NCBI RefSeq assembly: GCF_017353255.1
Contig: NZ_JAFMYU010000006.1
Coordinates: forward strand, 62,001-126,000
Origin: Fibrella aquatilis
GTDB lineage: Bacteria; Bacteroidota; Bacteroidia; Cytophagales; Spirosomataceae
Reading direction: 5' to 3'
Length of the DNA stretch: 64,000 nt
Numbering within the stretch: position 1 is the first letter of the stretch; every line of letters starts with the position of its first letter. A program made the position numbers and the translations under genes. Of the stretch, positions 34,186-42,753 are shown piece by piece. Below the pieces are notes generated by a model. That model saw nothing but the letters and a program-made list of their open reading frames with translations. It did no database searches and was not told where the DNA came from.

Positions 34186-35138
34186 CACGGCAACCCTCCT
34201 CCTAAAGCACCTGTTAGCCAAGCTTCATCAGTTGGAATATCATAAATATTCCGACCTTTAATCTGCCTGGTTTGTGTTGCGCCATTTCGCTTGTCAACTA
34301 GTACAATCTCATCCGTAGAGAGTTTTCGAACAATAGCCTCAGAATGCGTATTGAGCCAGATATAATGTCCTTTTTCTTCGCAGATTTTACGAAAGAATTC
34401 GACCAGCGACATCATTACTTGAGGATGCAAACCATTCTCAGGCTCTTCAATGCACAGAAATTGTGGTTCATCACTTTGGTATACTGCAACAAGCAAGGTG
34501 ATGATGTAGTACGTACCATCTGAGATAAGGTCTTTCGTAAAAGGCTTGTCGATACCTGCTTCATAAACGAGCAGGGTGTCTTTACTATCAAACGTACCTG
34601 AAACAACTTCTACAGCTTTGAATCCAGGAATGAATAGATCAAGCCACTCATGAATTTCTTCTTTTAAAATAGTATCAGTCAACAATCGCTTCAGTACAGT
34701 TTCCATATTACTGGCTGATAACGTCAAACGTTTGTTATCTGTGTATTTTAATTTTACTAAACGCTCGTTACCAATAAAGAGCCGGGTAAAATTCGTAAAC
34801 TGCTTATAACTTTCAATATCGTTGAAAGTTTCCCTACCATGACTTGCACCTGTATCATCTATTAATATATGAATCACGAAATCGTAAGCATTGCATTCAA
34901 ATGTAAATTTAATAATATTCGACTGTCTACGACCAAAATTTTCGCCTCCACCAAACAGACTCCTCACGAGATTGTTGTCGCCAATTTGTTGCAGAAGTTC
35001 AGCAAACTCTAATGCCTCGAAAATATTCGATTTGCCGGAACCGTTGGGGCCGACAAAGACCGTGAACGGATTCGGATTTTCAAGTTCAATTTTTTCGATT
35101 GACTTGAAATTTTCGATGACGAGGCGTTTGATGTTCAT
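34182..35138 (-). CDS. AAA-family (OLD/RecF-like) ATPase of an AAA/TOPRIM module
   Basis: A 318-residue ABC/SMC-type ATPase of the AAA_15/AAA_21 group. Walker A is GPNGSGKS (30-37), an LISDGT signature-like element is at 204-209, Walker B with glutamates is FLCIEEPENGLHP (227-239) and the switch histidine H265 is in NTHSEAI. The insert between Walker A and the signature is short, and no TOPRIM is fused to it, so it is not a complete OLD or GajA protein; the next gene supplies that part. It is AT-rich (20 of 60 bases are G/C at 34741-34800). It sits inside a transketolase operon. Similar pairs occur in phage-defence systems such as PARIS and AbiL. Confidence 0.88.
   Translation of the reverse strand: MNIKRLVIENFKSIEKIELENPNPFTVFVGPNGSGKSNIFEALEFAELLQQIGDNNLVRSLFGGGENFGRRQSNIIKFTFECNAYDFVIHILIDDTGASHGRETFNDIESYKQFTNFTRLFIGNERLVKLKYTDNKRLTLSASNMETVLKRLLTDTILKEEIHEWLDLFIPGFKAVEVVSGTFDSKDTLLVYEAGIDKPFTKDLISDGTYYIITLLVAVYQSDEPQFLCIEEPENGLHPQVMMSLVEFFRKICEEKGHYIWLNTHSEAIVRKLSTDEIVLVDKRNGATQTRQIKGRNIYDIPTDEAWLTGALGGGLPW
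34195..34200 (-). promoter_or_regulatory. Strong Shine-Dalgarno for the DUF4276 gene
   Basis: AGGAGG on the minus strand, 9 nt before the GTG start at 34185, lies inside the ATPase coding sequence. Bacteroidota genes rarely use such sites, so it both supports the GTG start and suggests an origin outside the phylum or strong coupling. Confidence 0.6.
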
Positions 35139-35163
35139 AAGGTGCGGCGTACCATCCGGCGGC

Positions 35164-35222
35164 GTAGAGACGCAAGATTTTGCGTCTCTACACGGGCGTC
35201 AGCAATTAGACGCGTCAGCAAT
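35164..35222. repeat. Hairpin plus duplicated GCGTCAGCAAT next to the AAA/TOPRIM cassette
   Basis: A perfect 12-bp hairpin (GTAGAGACGCAA, 4-nt loop, TTGCGTCTCTAC; 35164-35191) is followed by two direct copies of GCGTCAGCAAT at 35196-35206 and 35212-35222. The direct repeats match the core of other palindromes in the window. The block lies between the cassette's ATPase start (35138) and the transketolase N-subunit stop (35228), so it marks one edge of the insertion. Confidence 0.8.
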
Positions 35223-35227
35223 CATGA

Positions 35228-36085
35228 TTAATAGTCTTCCATACCGGCATACACCGGCAATTGGCCCAGGGCGTTGGCCATTTGTTCGGGGTTGAGGGCG
35301 GTGCCGTGCCACTTGTAGTTACCCGCCATAAAATCGACGCCATAGCCCATCAGGGTATGCATCAAGATCAAGGTCGGCACATCATGATCGTATTTGGCGT
35401 CTTTCAGGGTTTTGATGATATCGGCCATGTCGTTGCCCTGCATCTCTTTCACATCCCAGCCAAATGCGCGGTATTTAGCGGCCAGATCGCGGTTGTCGTT
35501 TACGCCGGTAGTGGTACCATCAATCTGCGCGAGGTTGTAGTCGATGATGGCCGTGACGTTGCCGAGCTTTTTGTTTGGAATGAACTGCGCGGCTTCCCAT
35601 ACCTGCCCCTCCTGCTGCTCACCGTCGCCCATGAGCACGTACACTTGCTTGTCGTCCTTGTTCAGACGCTTGGCAAAGGCAGCACCCGCCGCTACCGATA
35701 GCCCCTGCCCCAGCGACCCCGACGCGATGCGCACACCCGGCAGGTGTTCAGCGGTGGTAGGGTGGCCCTGCAATCGGCTGTCCAGCTTACGAAACGTAGC
35801 CAGTTCAGCTACCGGGAAATAGCCCGACCGGGCCAGTACCGAATAGAAAACAGGCGAGATGTGGCCGTTCGACAGGAAGAAGAGGTCTTCGTCGTGACCA
35901 TCCATGCTGAAAACAGGCTTGCCATCGGCATCCAGCTTACGGCGCATCACGTCGAAATAAAGGGCCACAAACAGGTCCGTGCAGCCTAATGAGCCGCCGG
36001 GGTGCCCCGAATTGACGGCCGAAACCATCCGCAATATGTCGCGCCGCACCTGCGAGGCGATGTGTTCGAGTTGTTGTATTTCCAT
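35228..36085 (-). CDS. Transketolase, N-terminal (thiamine-diphosphate-binding) subunit
   Basis: A 285-residue protein with the first domain of transketolase in two-polypeptide form. Seen: MVSAVNSGHPGGSLGCTDL, FFLSNGHISPVFY, RLQGHPTTAEHLPGVRIASGSLGQGLSVAAGAA, and the ThDP/Mg motif MGDGEQQEGQVWEAA...IIDYN. It works with the C-subunit encoded at 32642-33595 in the non-oxidative pentose phosphate pathway. The pair would normally be adjacent; here the AAA/TOPRIM cassette intervenes on the same strand, so the C-subunit may now depend on read-through or a new promoter. Confidence 0.94.
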   Translation of the reverse strand: MEIQQLEHIASQVRRDILRMVSAVNSGHPGGSLGCTDLFVALYFDVMRRKLDADGKPVFSMDGHDEDLFFLSNGHISPVFYSVLARSGYFPVAELATFRKLDSRLQGHPTTAEHLPGVRIASGSLGQGLSVAAGAAFAKRLNKDDKQVYVLMGDGEQQEGQVWEAAQFIPNKKLGNVTAIIDYNLAQIDGTTTGVNDNRDLAAKYRAFGWDVKEMQGNDMADIIKTLKDAKYDHDVPTLILMHTLMGYGVDFMAGNYKWHGTALNPEQMANALGQLPVYAGMEDY

Positions 36086-36089
36086 AATC

Positions 36090-36158
36090 TTAGACAGTGG
36101 ATATTAGCTATTAGATCCTGGACTATTTGGTATCTCCAGTGTCTAATGTCCAACATCC
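36090..36158. repeat. Weak intergenic palindrome, TTGGAT-like words
   Basis: Short, degraded example between the peroxiredoxin and transketolase genes. TTAGACAGTGGATATTAG on the left and CCAGTGTCTAATGTCC on the right pair partly. ATCCAACATCC-like words place it near the 3190/19488/62046 family. Pairing is poor, so this is tentative. Confidence 0.4.
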
Positions 36159-36607
36159 TATTTCAATACCTGTTGTGCGTGATTTTTGGTGTCTATTTTT
36201 TCAATGATGTCGGTGATAAAGCCGTTTTCGTCGATGAGGAACGTAGTTCGTACTGTACCCATGTACGTCCGGCCATACATCGACTTTTCCTGCCACACGC
36301 CGTATGCTTCCACCACCGATTTATCCGTATCAGCGGCCAGGGCAAAAGGCAGATCATATTTTTTAGTGAATTTCTGATGCGATTTCTCGTCGTCAACACT
36401 CACGCCCAACACCTCATAACCCGCCTTTTTTAAGTCAGCGTAATTATCGCGGAGGCTACAGGCTTGCGCCGTACAGCCGGGGGTGTCGTCTTTCGGATAA
36501 AAATAGAGGACCACTTTTCTACTCCGAAGATCGGCCAGCCGCAACGGCTTTCCATGCTGGTCAGTGGTAGTAAAATCGGGGGCGGGATCGCCAACGGAGA
36601 GCGTCAT
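36158..36607 (-). CDS. bcp: Thioredoxin-dependent peroxiredoxin (BCP/PrxQ type)
   Basis: A 149-residue peroxiredoxin reducing H2O2 and lipid peroxides. ATG 36607 gives the family start MTLSVGDPAPDFTTTDQ; the longer open frame is not conserved. Peroxidatic C45 and resolving C50 lie in DTPGCTAQACSLRD, spaced as in BCP. FYPKDDTPGC and TFLIDENGFI are also typical. Length matches the family. It is downstream of the M23 gene on the same strand and probably separately expressed. Confidence 0.94.
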   Translation of the reverse strand: MTLSVGDPAPDFTTTDQHGKPLRLADLRSRKVVLYFYPKDDTPGCTAQACSLRDNYADLKKAGYEVLGVSVDDEKSHQKFTKKYDLPFALAADTDKSVVEAYGVWQEKSMYGRTYMGTVRTTFLIDENGFITDIIEKIDTKNHAQQVLK

Positions 36608-36715
36608 AGTCAGAAATTTACTGCAAACATACAAGGGCTGTTTGATTGTTTGTCTGTTCGTTTGTTTGTCTGGCCCTTCAAATAGACCAAAAGTCACACA
36701 GGTAAACAATCAAAA

Positions 36716-38740
36716 TCACCGTCTCCGCTTCGCTGGACGACGTACCGGGCGGGGGGCGGGTGGCTCAGCAATAGCGGTGACTACCTCGGCTACGTTGCCT
36801 GCCTGATCGCGTACCTGAATTTTCACCTCATGCCCCGCTTCAAAGGGCACCTCAGGGTCCAGCTTGTCCGACCAGATCAGGGCGCGTTTGTAGTCATATT
36901 GCATCAGTACCCACTCGCCATTAACAAACACCCGGAATTTGTCGATCCCCGACCGCTCGTCCGAGATGCGGGCTGTGATGCCGCTGGCCGTGGCACTCAC
37001 TACCCGGATGGCGGGGGGCGTTACGTCGGTGAGCAGGGCAAATTTCCCCAGCACCCGCGTGCGGAACTCGATGCGGTTTTTGGTCCAGACGCCCCCCAAA
37101 AACGTTTCGCGGCCGTTGTTCACCGCATACATTTTCGTGCGCAGGGTATCGATACCCGCAGGATAAGGGGGCGTAAACCGAACGTCGATATAGTCATTCA
37201 ACGGAATAGTGTTCTGGTTGATTTCCAACCCATTGGCAGGCGAAATACGAGTAGCCAGGTACAGTGTATCGAACAGCGAAGCCGGGTTAAACCGCAGGCT
37301 GACAGCCCCGGCATCGACGGTTTCGGTGCGGCCCGGTATTACCCGCTGCCTGAAATTGAGCGGTACCCGTCCGCGGCCTATCTGCACCGAGTCGGGCAGG
37401 GTGCGGTTGAGGTCAATCAGGTACACAGTCCGGTCGCCGCGCACGTAGGCCACAGGAAGTTCGGTAGTCTTTTTGCCGGTAAACAACAGCGCCTTGGGTG
37501 GGGTGCCGGGTAACCCCCGGATGGTTAGTTTCAGCACGTCATCGTCGGGCGTGATTGTGGCCGAGGGCACACTTACCGGCGCTGATATACTGGCCATATC
37601 GGTGCTATCTTCCGAACTAATTACCTGACTGGCAGCAGCTTGCACTACCGGCGTTGTTTCGGGAGATACCGTAAAGTGCAACACAGCGGCATGTTCATAG
37701 CTGTCGAAGAGCGTGATCGTTACCTCGTGGGGTTTGCCATCGGTGAGGAGCAGTTTGCCCCGGTAAGCGTTGGTATGGTAGAGTGACAGCAGATTTCCAT
37801 CGGCCACGTAGCCCCGATGGTAGCGTTGACCCGACAGTTGCTCGGCCTCATAGTTCATGTGTACGTTGATGAACCGCGTCTGCTCATGCGGAAACGAGTT
37901 CATACTGTAGGCAAATACCTCGGCCCCATCAAGCCTGATTTCCACGCAGTTAAGGCCATTTCGGTAAGGTGACCCGTTGGCTTTGTCGTAGGCCAGCAAC
38001 TCCAGTCCCAGCAGCCCCGACGCCGAAATGGGCTGGCTGATAGTGTATGAACCGTCGGGCCGGCGCGTGGGCGTGAAGGTCTGCCGCCCAAACTCGCCAT
38101 TGAGCCGCGACGTGGGCGACAGCGTACGGATGGCAATGCGCTCGAAGTAGGGCGGCACATCGTCCGAGAGTTCAGGGAAGGCGTAAAGCAACGGGTTAAG
38201 CAAGTTATCCTGGCTGTCGCGCACTTCGAAATGCAGATGCGGTCCACCCGACCCGCCCGTATTTCCCGATAGGGCAATCACGTCGCCTTTGGCTACCGGA
38301 AACTGATTTGGCGTGGGTTGCAGGTCGATCTCGAAGGTTTGTCTGGCATATTGCGCCTGTCGCAAATAGCCTCCCAGCGTGTCGTTGAGGGTTTTTAGAT
38401 GGCCGTAGACCGTGGTCAGGCCGTTGGGATGTTTCAGGAAAATGACGTTGCCATAGCCCCCCGTAAACACGGCAATTCGCGACACGTAGCCGTCGGCGGC
38501 GGCATGAACGGGCACCCCCTCTACCCCACCCGTGCGGATATCCAGACCGGCGTGGAAGTGATTACCCCGCAAGTCGCCCATACCGCCCGACAATGACCCT
38601 GCCGTACCGGGATTAATAGGAAACAGCAGATAGCCGGGCTGGATGACGGAACTGAAAGGGCGCTTCGCCTGACTAACGGCCCCGGTTACCAAGACCCAGC
38701 ATAATAAAATAGCAGGAAAACAGCGTGTTAGTATGCGCAT
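36716..38740 (-). CDS. Secreted M23-family metallopeptidase with large C-terminal extension
   Basis: A 674-residue exported protein. Signal: MRILTRCFPAILLCWVLVTGAVSQ. The M23/LytM domain follows directly: H63 and D67 in NHFHAGLDIRTG, H114 in VYGHLK, H168 and H170 in GPHLHFEVRD. The remaining ~490 residues are beta-rich (several Ig-like stretches such as EVTITLFDSYEHAAVLHFTV) and end in a basic tail (RPVRRPAKRRR). It likely acts on peptidoglycan, for example with cell-shape or secretion machinery. This large architecture is frequent in Cytophagales. The small FAH-family gene precedes it with a 18-bp gap on the same strand. Confidence 0.9.
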   Translation of the reverse strand: MRILTRCFPAILLCWVLVTGAVSQAKRPFSSVIQPGYLLFPINPGTAGSLSGGMGDLRGNHFHAGLDIRTGGVEGVPVHAAADGYVSRIAVFTGGYGNVIFLKHPNGLTTVYGHLKTLNDTLGGYLRQAQYARQTFEIDLQPTPNQFPVAKGDVIALSGNTGGSGGPHLHFEVRDSQDNLLNPLLYAFPELSDDVPPYFERIAIRTLSPTSRLNGEFGRQTFTPTRRPDGSYTISQPISASGLLGLELLAYDKANGSPYRNGLNCVEIRLDGAEVFAYSMNSFPHEQTRFINVHMNYEAEQLSGQRYHRGYVADGNLLSLYHTNAYRGKLLLTDGKPHEVTITLFDSYEHAAVLHFTVSPETTPVVQAAASQVISSEDSTDMASISAPVSVPSATITPDDDVLKLTIRGLPGTPPKALLFTGKKTTELPVAYVRGDRTVYLIDLNRTLPDSVQIGRGRVPLNFRQRVIPGRTETVDAGAVSLRFNPASLFDTLYLATRISPANGLEINQNTIPLNDYIDVRFTPPYPAGIDTLRTKMYAVNNGRETFLGGVWTKNRIEFRTRVLGKFALLTDVTPPAIRVVSATASGITARISDERSGIDKFRVFVNGEWVLMQYDYKRALIWSDKLDPEVPFEAGHEVKIQVRDQAGNVAEVVTAIAEPPAPRPVRRPAKRRR

Positions 38741-38758
38741 GAATAAACCAGGTACAAG

Positions 38759-39370
38759 TTACTTTACCCCAAAATTGAGCATCTCGCGGCCTTCCAGCGT
38801 CGCTACTAGTTGATCGCCAACCTGCACGGGGCCAACTCCTTTAGGAGTACCAGTAAAAATGATGTCGCCTTTCTGAAGGAGAAAAAAGCGCGACACAAAC
38901 GAAATGAGGTAATTTATTTTGAACAGCATCAGACTGGTATTACCAACCTGCCGGGTTTCACCGTTGACAGTCAGCGCAAAGTTGAGGTTCTGCAAATCGG
39001 CGAATTCAGTTTTGGACACAAACGGCGACACCGGAGCCGAGCCGTTGAAGGCTTTGGCCAATTCCCAGGGAAGGCCTTTCGCTTTCAGCTTGCTCTGCAA
39101 GTCGCGGGCAGTGAAGTCGATACCCAGACCTACTTCGTCGTAGTATTTATGGGCAAACCGTTCTTCAATGTTTTTACCCACCCGGTTAATCTTCACCAGC
39201 ACCTCTACTTCGTGGTGAACGTCGGACGAAAAATCAGGATAAAAAAACGGCGCATTGCGGTGAATGATAGCCGTTTCGGGCTTTAGAAAAATGACCGGGT
39301 CGTCGGGCTGTTCGTTATTAAGCTCCCGAATATGATCGACGTAGTTACGGCCAACAGCAATAATTTTCAT
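38759..39370 (-). CDS. Fumarylacetoacetate hydrolase family protein
   Basis: A 203-residue FAH-fold protein. Seen: KIIAVGRNYVDHIRELNNEQP, PVIFLKPETAI, the metal-binding HHEVEVLVKINR, GIDFTARDLQSKLKAKGLPWELAKAFNGSAPVS and the closing IIFTGTPKGVGPVQVGD. Short family members act as acylpyruvases or oxaloacetate decarboxylases (FAHD1-like). Substrate is not certain. A hairpin with CCGGGCC arms (39387-39407) lies 17 bp before the start. Confidence 0.9.
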   Translation of the reverse strand: MKIIAVGRNYVDHIRELNNEQPDDPVIFLKPETAIIHRNAPFFYPDFSSDVHHEVEVLVKINRVGKNIEERFAHKYYDEVGLGIDFTARDLQSKLKAKGLPWELAKAFNGSAPVSPFVSKTEFADLQNLNFALTVNGETRQVGNTSLMLFKINYLISFVSRFFLLQKGDIIFTGTPKGVGPVQVGDQLVATLEGREMLNFGVK

Positions 39371-39386
39371 AGTCTGACAAAAAGAT

Positions 39387-39410
39387 CCGGGCCTGAAACT
39401 GGCCCGGTTT
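39387..39410. repeat. Short GC hairpin between divergent FAH and M48 genes
   Basis: CCGGGCC (39387-39393), 7-nt loop, GGCCCGG (39401-39407), followed by TTT. It sits in a 250-bp divergent region that must hold two promoters. In the minus direction it would be in the FAH mRNA leader or promoter. No other structure was recognised in 39371-39620. Confidence 0.45.
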
Positions 39411-39620
39411 ACTAACGGCGGCGCGGTGGCGATTAAACCTCGCTGACTACCGCAAATCTAAGCCATAAGCGCGGCCCAACCAGTTTAACACACTAATTGC
39501 AGCAAACAAAAGCTTTGCCTCGCGAGTACTAACCGGTTGTAACAACGGCCTATCCATGCAACCTATTACCTACCTGTTGCGTCTAACCAAGCTAACAACC
39601 ATTATTCACCTTTCAGAAAT

Positions 39621-40454
39621 ATGATAACCATGAGAAAATTAATCTTCGGTGTGCTTGTTGCCGCCATTGCCTTTGCCTGTTCCAAAGTCCCACTCACAGG
39701 CCGCAACCAGATTTTGCTGGTCCCCAATGACCAGATGCTTGCCTTGAGTTCAACTCAGTACAAACAGTTTCTCGACACCAGTCGGGTGGTTAATAGCACC
39801 GCCGACGCGGCCATGGTAGACCGGGTAGGCAACAGGTTGCGGCAGGCCGTAGAATCGTATATGAACCAGAATGGCTACGCCGCCCGACTGGAAGGATTCA
39901 AATGGGAATATCACCTGGTGCAGGACAAGCAGGTGAACGCCTGGTGTATGCCCGGTGGTAAGATCGTGGTGTATTCGGGTATTCTGCCCTATACGCAAAA
40001 TGAAGCGGGACTGGCCACGGTGTTAGCTCACGAGATCTCGCACGCTATTGCTCAACATGGCAACGAGCGTATGAGCGAAAGCCTGGTGGCCAATGGCTTA
40101 TTACAGGCCGGACAGGTGGCCACAGGCATTGCGCTAGCCAACAAAACCCGTCAAACGCAGGCCATCTTCCAGCAGGCCGTTGGCGTGGTTGGCCCGCTGG
40201 CCTACCAGTTTGGCGTGGGCCTGCCACATAGCCGGAAGCAGGAGTCCGAGGCTGACCACCTGGGCCTGATCTTTATGTCGATGGCGGGCTATGACCCCAA
40301 CGAGGCCATCACGTTCTGGACCCGGATGGCGCAGGCAAGTGCAGGCAAAGCCCCCGCCGAATTCTTCTCTGACCACCCATCTGACCAACGCCGCATCGCC
40401 GACCTCAAAGCCGAACTTCCCGAAGCAATCCAGTACGCGAAGAAGAATAGCTGA
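39621..40454 (+). CDS. M48-family metallopeptidase lipoprotein (LoiP/BepA-like)
   Basis: A 277-residue lipoprotein; the lipobox IAFAC gives C20, followed by SKVPLTGRNQILLV, a common start for this group. The zinc motif is HEISH (137-141) in VLAHEISHAIAQHGNER, with the third ligand in ESEADHLGLIFMSMAGYDP and a closing DHPSDQRRIADL. Such peptidases do quality control of envelope proteins. ATG 39630 is an alternative start. Convergent with sucC, with a perfect palindrome between. Confidence 0.93.
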   Translation: MITMRKLIFGVLVAAIAFACSKVPLTGRNQILLVPNDQMLALSSTQYKQFLDTSRVVNSTADAAMVDRVGNRLRQAVESYMNQNGYAARLEGFKWEYHLVQDKQVNAWCMPGGKIVVYSGILPYTQNEAGLATVLAHEISHAIAQHGNERMSESLVANGLLQAGQVATGIALANKTRQTQAIFQQAVGVVGPLAYQFGVGLPHSRKQESEADHLGLIFMSMAGYDPNEAITFWTRMAQASAGKAPAEFFSDHPSDQRRIADLKAELPEAIQYAKKNS

Positions 40455-40557
40455 GAGCTAAGAGCTAAGAGTCAAGACACAAGGAAAGCCCCTTCAGGTC
40501 ACCAACGCGGTGTCTGAAGGGGCTTTCCTTGTGTCTTGACTCTTAGCTCTTAGCTCT
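40454..40557. repeat. Perfect 44-bp inverted repeat between M48 and sucC genes
   Basis: Arms 40454-40497 and 40514-40557 are perfect complements over 44 bp with a 16-nt loop. Outer arms are AGAGCTA tandem words; the inner part is CAAGGAAAGCCCCTTCAG. It lies stop-to-stop between convergent genes (40454 and 40568); further imperfect words continue to 40565. It would fold as a very stable hairpin in either transcript, although no T-tract is present. Confidence 0.92.
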
Positions 40558-40567
40558 TGGCTCTCTG

Positions 40568-41785
40568 CTACAAGGCGGCTACCACCGCCCGCACTTTTTC
40601 GGCGGCTTCGGAGAGGGCTACGGCCGACTGTACTTTCAGGCCTGACTCGTCGATTATGCGGGCACCTTCGGCGGCGTTGGTGCCTTGCAGACGGACAATG
40701 ATCGGCACTGGAATGTCGCCAATGGCTTTGTAGGCCTCCACCACACCCGTGGCCACGCGGTCGCAACGCACAATACCGCCGAAGATGTTGATCAGAATGG
40801 CCTTCACATTCGGGTCTTTCAGGATAATGCGGAAACCGGCTTCTACGGTCTTGGCGTTGGCTCCGCCCCCCACGTCGAGGAAGTTGGCCGGTTCACCACC
40901 CGACAGTTTGATGATGTCCATGGTAGCCATAGCCAGACCAGCGCCATTCACCATGCAACCCACGTTCCCGTCGAGTTTCACGTAGTTCAGGTCATTGGCC
41001 GAGGCCTCTACTTCGAGGGGATCTTCCTCCGTCACGTCGCGGTAATTGGCCAGATCGGGATGACGGTAGAGGGCGTTATCGTCGATGTTCACTTTCGCAT
41101 CGACGGCCATAATCTTATTGTCCGACGTTTTCAGCACGGGGTTGATCTCGAACATCGAGGCATCGGTATCAACGTAGGCTTTGTAGAGGTTGGTGACGAA
41201 TTTAACCATCTCCTTGTACGCCTCGCCAGTCAGTCCCAGACCGAATGCAATTTTGCGGGCCTGGAATGGCTGCAACCCAACAGACGGGTCGATCCATTCT
41301 TTCACGATTTTTTCGGGCGTGTGTTCGGCTACTTCTTCAATGTCCATACCGCCTTCGGTGCTGGCCATGATTACGTTGCAGGCCTTCGACCGGTCGAGCA
41401 AAATGCCCAGATACATCTCTTTCACCTCGCTCTCGCCGGGGTAGTACACATCCTGCGCCACCAGCACCTTATTCACTTTTTTACCTTCCGGCCCGGTCTG
41501 AATGGTCACCAGCACATTGCCGATCAGGTTTTTGGCAATGTCGCGTACATCATCGACCGATTTCGCAAGGGCCACGCCGCGCTGGGTGCCGCCTTTGATC
41601 TGACCTTTGCCCCGGCCACCCGCATGAATCTGCGACTTCACCACCACAAACTTCGAGTTGGTTTGGGCCATGATGAGCTTGGCTGCTTCCACCGCCTTTT
41701 CGGGCGATTCGGCCACGATGCCCTCCTGAATGCGCACGCCGTAGCGTTTCAATATTTCTTTACCCTGATATTCGTGGATGTTCAT
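40568..41785 (-). CDS. sucC: Succinate-CoA ligase (ADP-forming), beta subunit
   Basis: A 405-residue TCA-cycle enzyme subunit. Seen: MNIHEYQGKEILKRYGV, VVKSQIHAGGRGKGQIKGGTQRGV, the ATP-grasp region, EINPVLKTSDNKIMAVDAKVN, and C-terminal GCMVNGAGLAMATMDIIKLSGGEPANFLDVGGGA plus ILINIFGGIVRCDRVA. Length agrees with the family (~390-405). The alpha subunit is not in the window. It is transcribed leftwards, divergent from the ABC ATPase. Confidence 0.96.
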   Translation of the reverse strand: MNIHEYQGKEILKRYGVRIQEGIVAESPEKAVEAAKLIMAQTNSKFVVVKSQIHAGGRGKGQIKGGTQRGVALAKSVDDVRDIAKNLIGNVLVTIQTGPEGKKVNKVLVAQDVYYPGESEVKEMYLGILLDRSKACNVIMASTEGGMDIEEVAEHTPEKIVKEWIDPSVGLQPFQARKIAFGLGLTGEAYKEMVKFVTNLYKAYVDTDASMFEINPVLKTSDNKIMAVDAKVNIDDNALYRHPDLANYRDVTEEDPLEVEASANDLNYVKLDGNVGCMVNGAGLAMATMDIIKLSGGEPANFLDVGGGANAKTVEAGFRIILKDPNVKAILINIFGGIVRCDRVATGVVEAYKAIGDIPVPIIVRLQGTNAAEGARIIDESGLKVQSAVALSEAAEKVRAVVAAL

Positions 41786-41833
41786 ACAGACAGCAACAGC
41801 GTTAATTTTACAGCCGCAAGTTAAGCGTAAAAG

Positions 41834-41942
41834 AGTTTTCTGTCTTCCGTTTTCTGTCTTCTGTTACGCTCCCTTGCCGTTTGGGCGACGGACTGGCGAG
41901 GTGGGTTTGAACAGAAAACGGTAAACAGTAAACAGTAAACTG
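41834..41942. repeat. Imperfect intergenic palindrome, TTTTCTGTCTTC word family
   Basis: Between divergent sucC and the ABC ATPase gene. Left: AGTTTTCTGTCTTCCG, TTTTCTGTCTTCTGTT; right: AACAGAAAACGG, TAAACAGTAAACAGTAAACT. Only the inner AACAGAAAAC part pairs well. The right arm ends 5 bp before the ATG at 41948, so it must be in the mRNA leader or promoter. Confidence 0.55.
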
Positions 41943-41947
41943 CATTT

Positions 41948-42613
41948 ATGTCGCTCCTTATCGCCACTAATCTTCGTCGGGCCTACGGGCCTTTGCCTGT
42001 TTTAAAAGACATCAGTTTGTCGGTTGGTCCGGGCGAGGTGGTCTCTATTGTGGGGGCTTCCGGGGCGGGCAAAAGTACCCTGCTCCACATTCTCGGCACC
42101 CTCGACCGGCCCGACGGGGGCAGCGTAACGCTGGCTAACCAGGATGTTTTTTCGCTGGACGATAAGGGACTGGCGCGTTTTCGAAATGAAAAAATCGGCT
42201 TCGTTTTTCAGTTTCATAACCTGTTGCCTGAGTTCACGGCGCTCGAAAACGTCTGTATGCCCGGCTTCATTGCTAACCGGTCCGAACGCGACGTGCGGCA
42301 ACGCGCTACTGATTTGCTTAAACGCCTGGGCCTAACCGACCGGCTGAGTCATTTTCCTGCTCAGTTGTCGGGCGGTGAGCAGCAACGGGTAGCCGTGGCA
42401 CGGGCATTGGTCAATCAGCCCGCCGTGGTCTTCGCCGATGAACCCAGCGGCAACCTCGATTCGCGCAACGCCGAAGAACTTCACCAGCTCTTTTTCGACC
42501 TCCGCGACGAGTTTGGTCAGACCTTTATTATCGTGACCCACAACGAGGCCCTTGCCGCCCTCGCCGACCGTACTATTACACTTCTCGACGGACAAATCAA
42601 AGCTGAGAGTTGA
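41948..42613 (+). CDS. ABC transporter ATP-binding protein (LolD-like)
   Basis: A 221-residue ATPase. Walker [10 protein letters not shown] (36-44), Q-loop [17 protein letters not shown], signature LSGGEQQR, Walker [14 protein letters not shown] and switch VTHNEAL. The [11 protein letters not shown] and SGNLD features place it with LolD/MacB-type ATPases for lipoprotein release or efflux. No permease gene adjoins it; LolE-like partners may be elsewhere, as often in Bacteroidota. A terminator region follows. Confidence 0.92.
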   Translation: MSLLIATNLRRAYGPLPVLKDISLSVGPGEVVSIVGASGAGKSTLLHILGTLDRPDGGSVTLANQDVFSLDDKGLARFRNEKIGFVFQFHNLLPEFTALENVCMPGFIANRSERDVRQRATDLLKRLGLTDRLSHFPAQLSGGEQQRVAVARALVNQPAVVFADEPSGNLDSRNAEELHQLFFDLRDEFGQTFIIVTHNEALAALADRTITLLDGQIKAES

Positions 42614-42753
42614 ACCGTAACGCCGCAGTTGCTGCTCCTTGGCTACTAGTACTTAGCAGAAAAACTGATCTTTATCCAAATACTAACTAAGTAGTCTATC
42701 GGGTTATGAGTATTTTTTTCAAAGGTACTGCGCCTGATTATGAGCAAGTTACT

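Noticed and set aside
33601-35138. AAA ATPase and DUF4276 pair as a transposon or prophage
   Set aside because: No transposase, integrase, terminal inverted repeats or phage genes were found; only composition and position suggest import.
40685-41824. Long plus-strand open frame (379 codons) opposite sucC
   Set aside because: Antisense shadow of a conserved TCA-cycle gene; His/Phe/Val-rich composition and no recognisable motif.
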